Shown here piece by piece: positions 63,705-64,000 of a DNA stretch of 64,000 nucleotides (its first letter is position 1; each line of letters begins with the position of its first letter). The position numbers and the translations under genes are program-made. The notes beneath the pieces are model-generated. The model had not been told where the DNA came from, searched no databases, and saw only the letters and a program-made list of their open reading frames with translations. Origin of the DNA: Oscillibacter valericigenes (GTDB lineage: Bacteria > Bacillota > Clostridia > Oscillospirales > Oscillospiraceae); contig NZ_JACSNX010000002.1 of assembly GCF_016902445.1 (NCBI RefSeq), positions 62,001 to 126,000 on the forward strand, read 5' to 3'.

Positions 63705-64000
63705 ATAATCAAACTTCCGTCTGTTGGTAAGATTGGGGTTCCGTTTTCATTTTCCAGATTCGTCTCATGCGATGCAAATCTTCCATTCCAGCCGAGCACG
63801 ATATGCCCATCCTTGTAAATATCAATGATCCGGCTGAAAAATAGAGGGAACTGAGGAAACCTTTCAAGGAAGTATTGTTCAACCAGTAAATATTGCACCA
63901 TTCGGCACAACTGAAGATCTATGCTGTCAGGAAAGCCACAATCACGCAGGAATCTTTTTTCCGCCGAGTTCAGATCGAGGCCATTTGCCTTCGATACTCT
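63698..64000 (-). CDS. Unknown protein, 5' end outside the window
   Basis: The frame is open from base 64000 to the stop at 63698, about 100 codons, and continues beyond the window. The visible part includes AEKRFLRDCGFPDS, YLLVEQYFLERFPQF and IDIYKDGHIVLGWNGRF. The last 70 residues look like an alpha/beta SUKH- or immunity-type C-terminus. It overlaps the NADAR gene's first ATG by seven bases. No firm family. Confidence 0.6.
   Translation of the reverse strand, partial: RVSKANGLDLNSAEKRFLRDCGFPDSIDLQLCRMVQYLLVEQYFLERFPQFPLFFSRIIDIYKDGHIVLGWNGRFASHETNLENENGTPILPTDGSLIIW

Overview
The window looks like part of a chromosome of a GC-rich gut Clostridia, most likely an Oscillospiraceae/Flavonifractor-Oscillibacter-Dysosmobacter type organism. 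Reasons: a very GC-rich third codon position, AAGGAGG ribosome binding sites, a lysine riboswitch on an acetylated-diaminopimelate operon, anaerobic ribonucleotide reductase (nrdD-nrdG), and Clostridia families such as DUF3793, DUF6809 and DUF6110-like. The genus is inferred, not proven.

Core chromosome (1-33.6 kb). First comes a sugar-acid catabolic cluster: an IlvD/Edd dehydratase cut by the window edge, an SDR dehydrogenase and two aldolases. A metallo-beta-lactamase-fold protein follows. Then dapA-dapB-dapH sit behind a lysine riboswitch, facing a divergent M20 deacetylase. After these are an ECF sigma/anti-sigma pair, a large membrane protein, a class I/II aminotransferase, an XRE regulator, an RsmH-like methyltransferase with a MazG-like pyrophosphohydrolase, nrdD-nrdG under two NrdR boxes, and a MarR-controlled heterodimeric ABC exporter. 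A seven-gene leftward operon (ApbE, NusG domain II, Gx transporter, AAA ATPase and three small proteins), a DUF4127 lipoprotein and SRP RNA-dnaX-ybaB complete this part. Two intergenic regions carry dense hairpin arrays that share loop sequences.

Mobilizable element (about 33.6-42.9 kb). Next to tRNA-Ala(CGC), and a broken tRNA copy, lie a large serine recombinase, a relaxase with an overlapping nested ORF, MobC, an oriT candidate and a RepA-like AAA ATPase. Divergent from the ATPase is the most striking gene of the window: a ~1,000-residue protein with the D-Y-D-G-D signature of the two-barrel (cellular RdRP/YonO-type) single-chain RNA polymerases. It is split near its N-terminus by an apparent one-base deletion and is co-translated with a 290-residue partner of unknown function.

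Metal-responsive island (43-60.8 kb). It holds an IrtAB/YbtPQ-like ABC pair with a TetR regulator, several SAM methyltransferases (one decayed), a small heavy-metal-binding protein, a DtxR-family repressor, DUF3793, flavodoxin, an AraC regulator, a heavy-metal P-type ATPase and two FecCD-type permeases. Six near-identical palindromes of the form GTTAGnnATnGCTAAC lie at its promoters, so these genes look like one DtxR-type regulon. The importer's ATPase gene breaks off at about 60.76 kb, fused tail to tail with a truncated SMI1/KNR4-type gene.

Right end (60.8-64 kb). A leftward run of small genes resembles an immunity/effector array: the SMI1 fragment, a formylglycine-enzyme-like protein, two unknown small proteins, a NADAR-domain protein and a gene cut by the window edge. 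No CRISPR array, rRNA or insertion sequence was seen.
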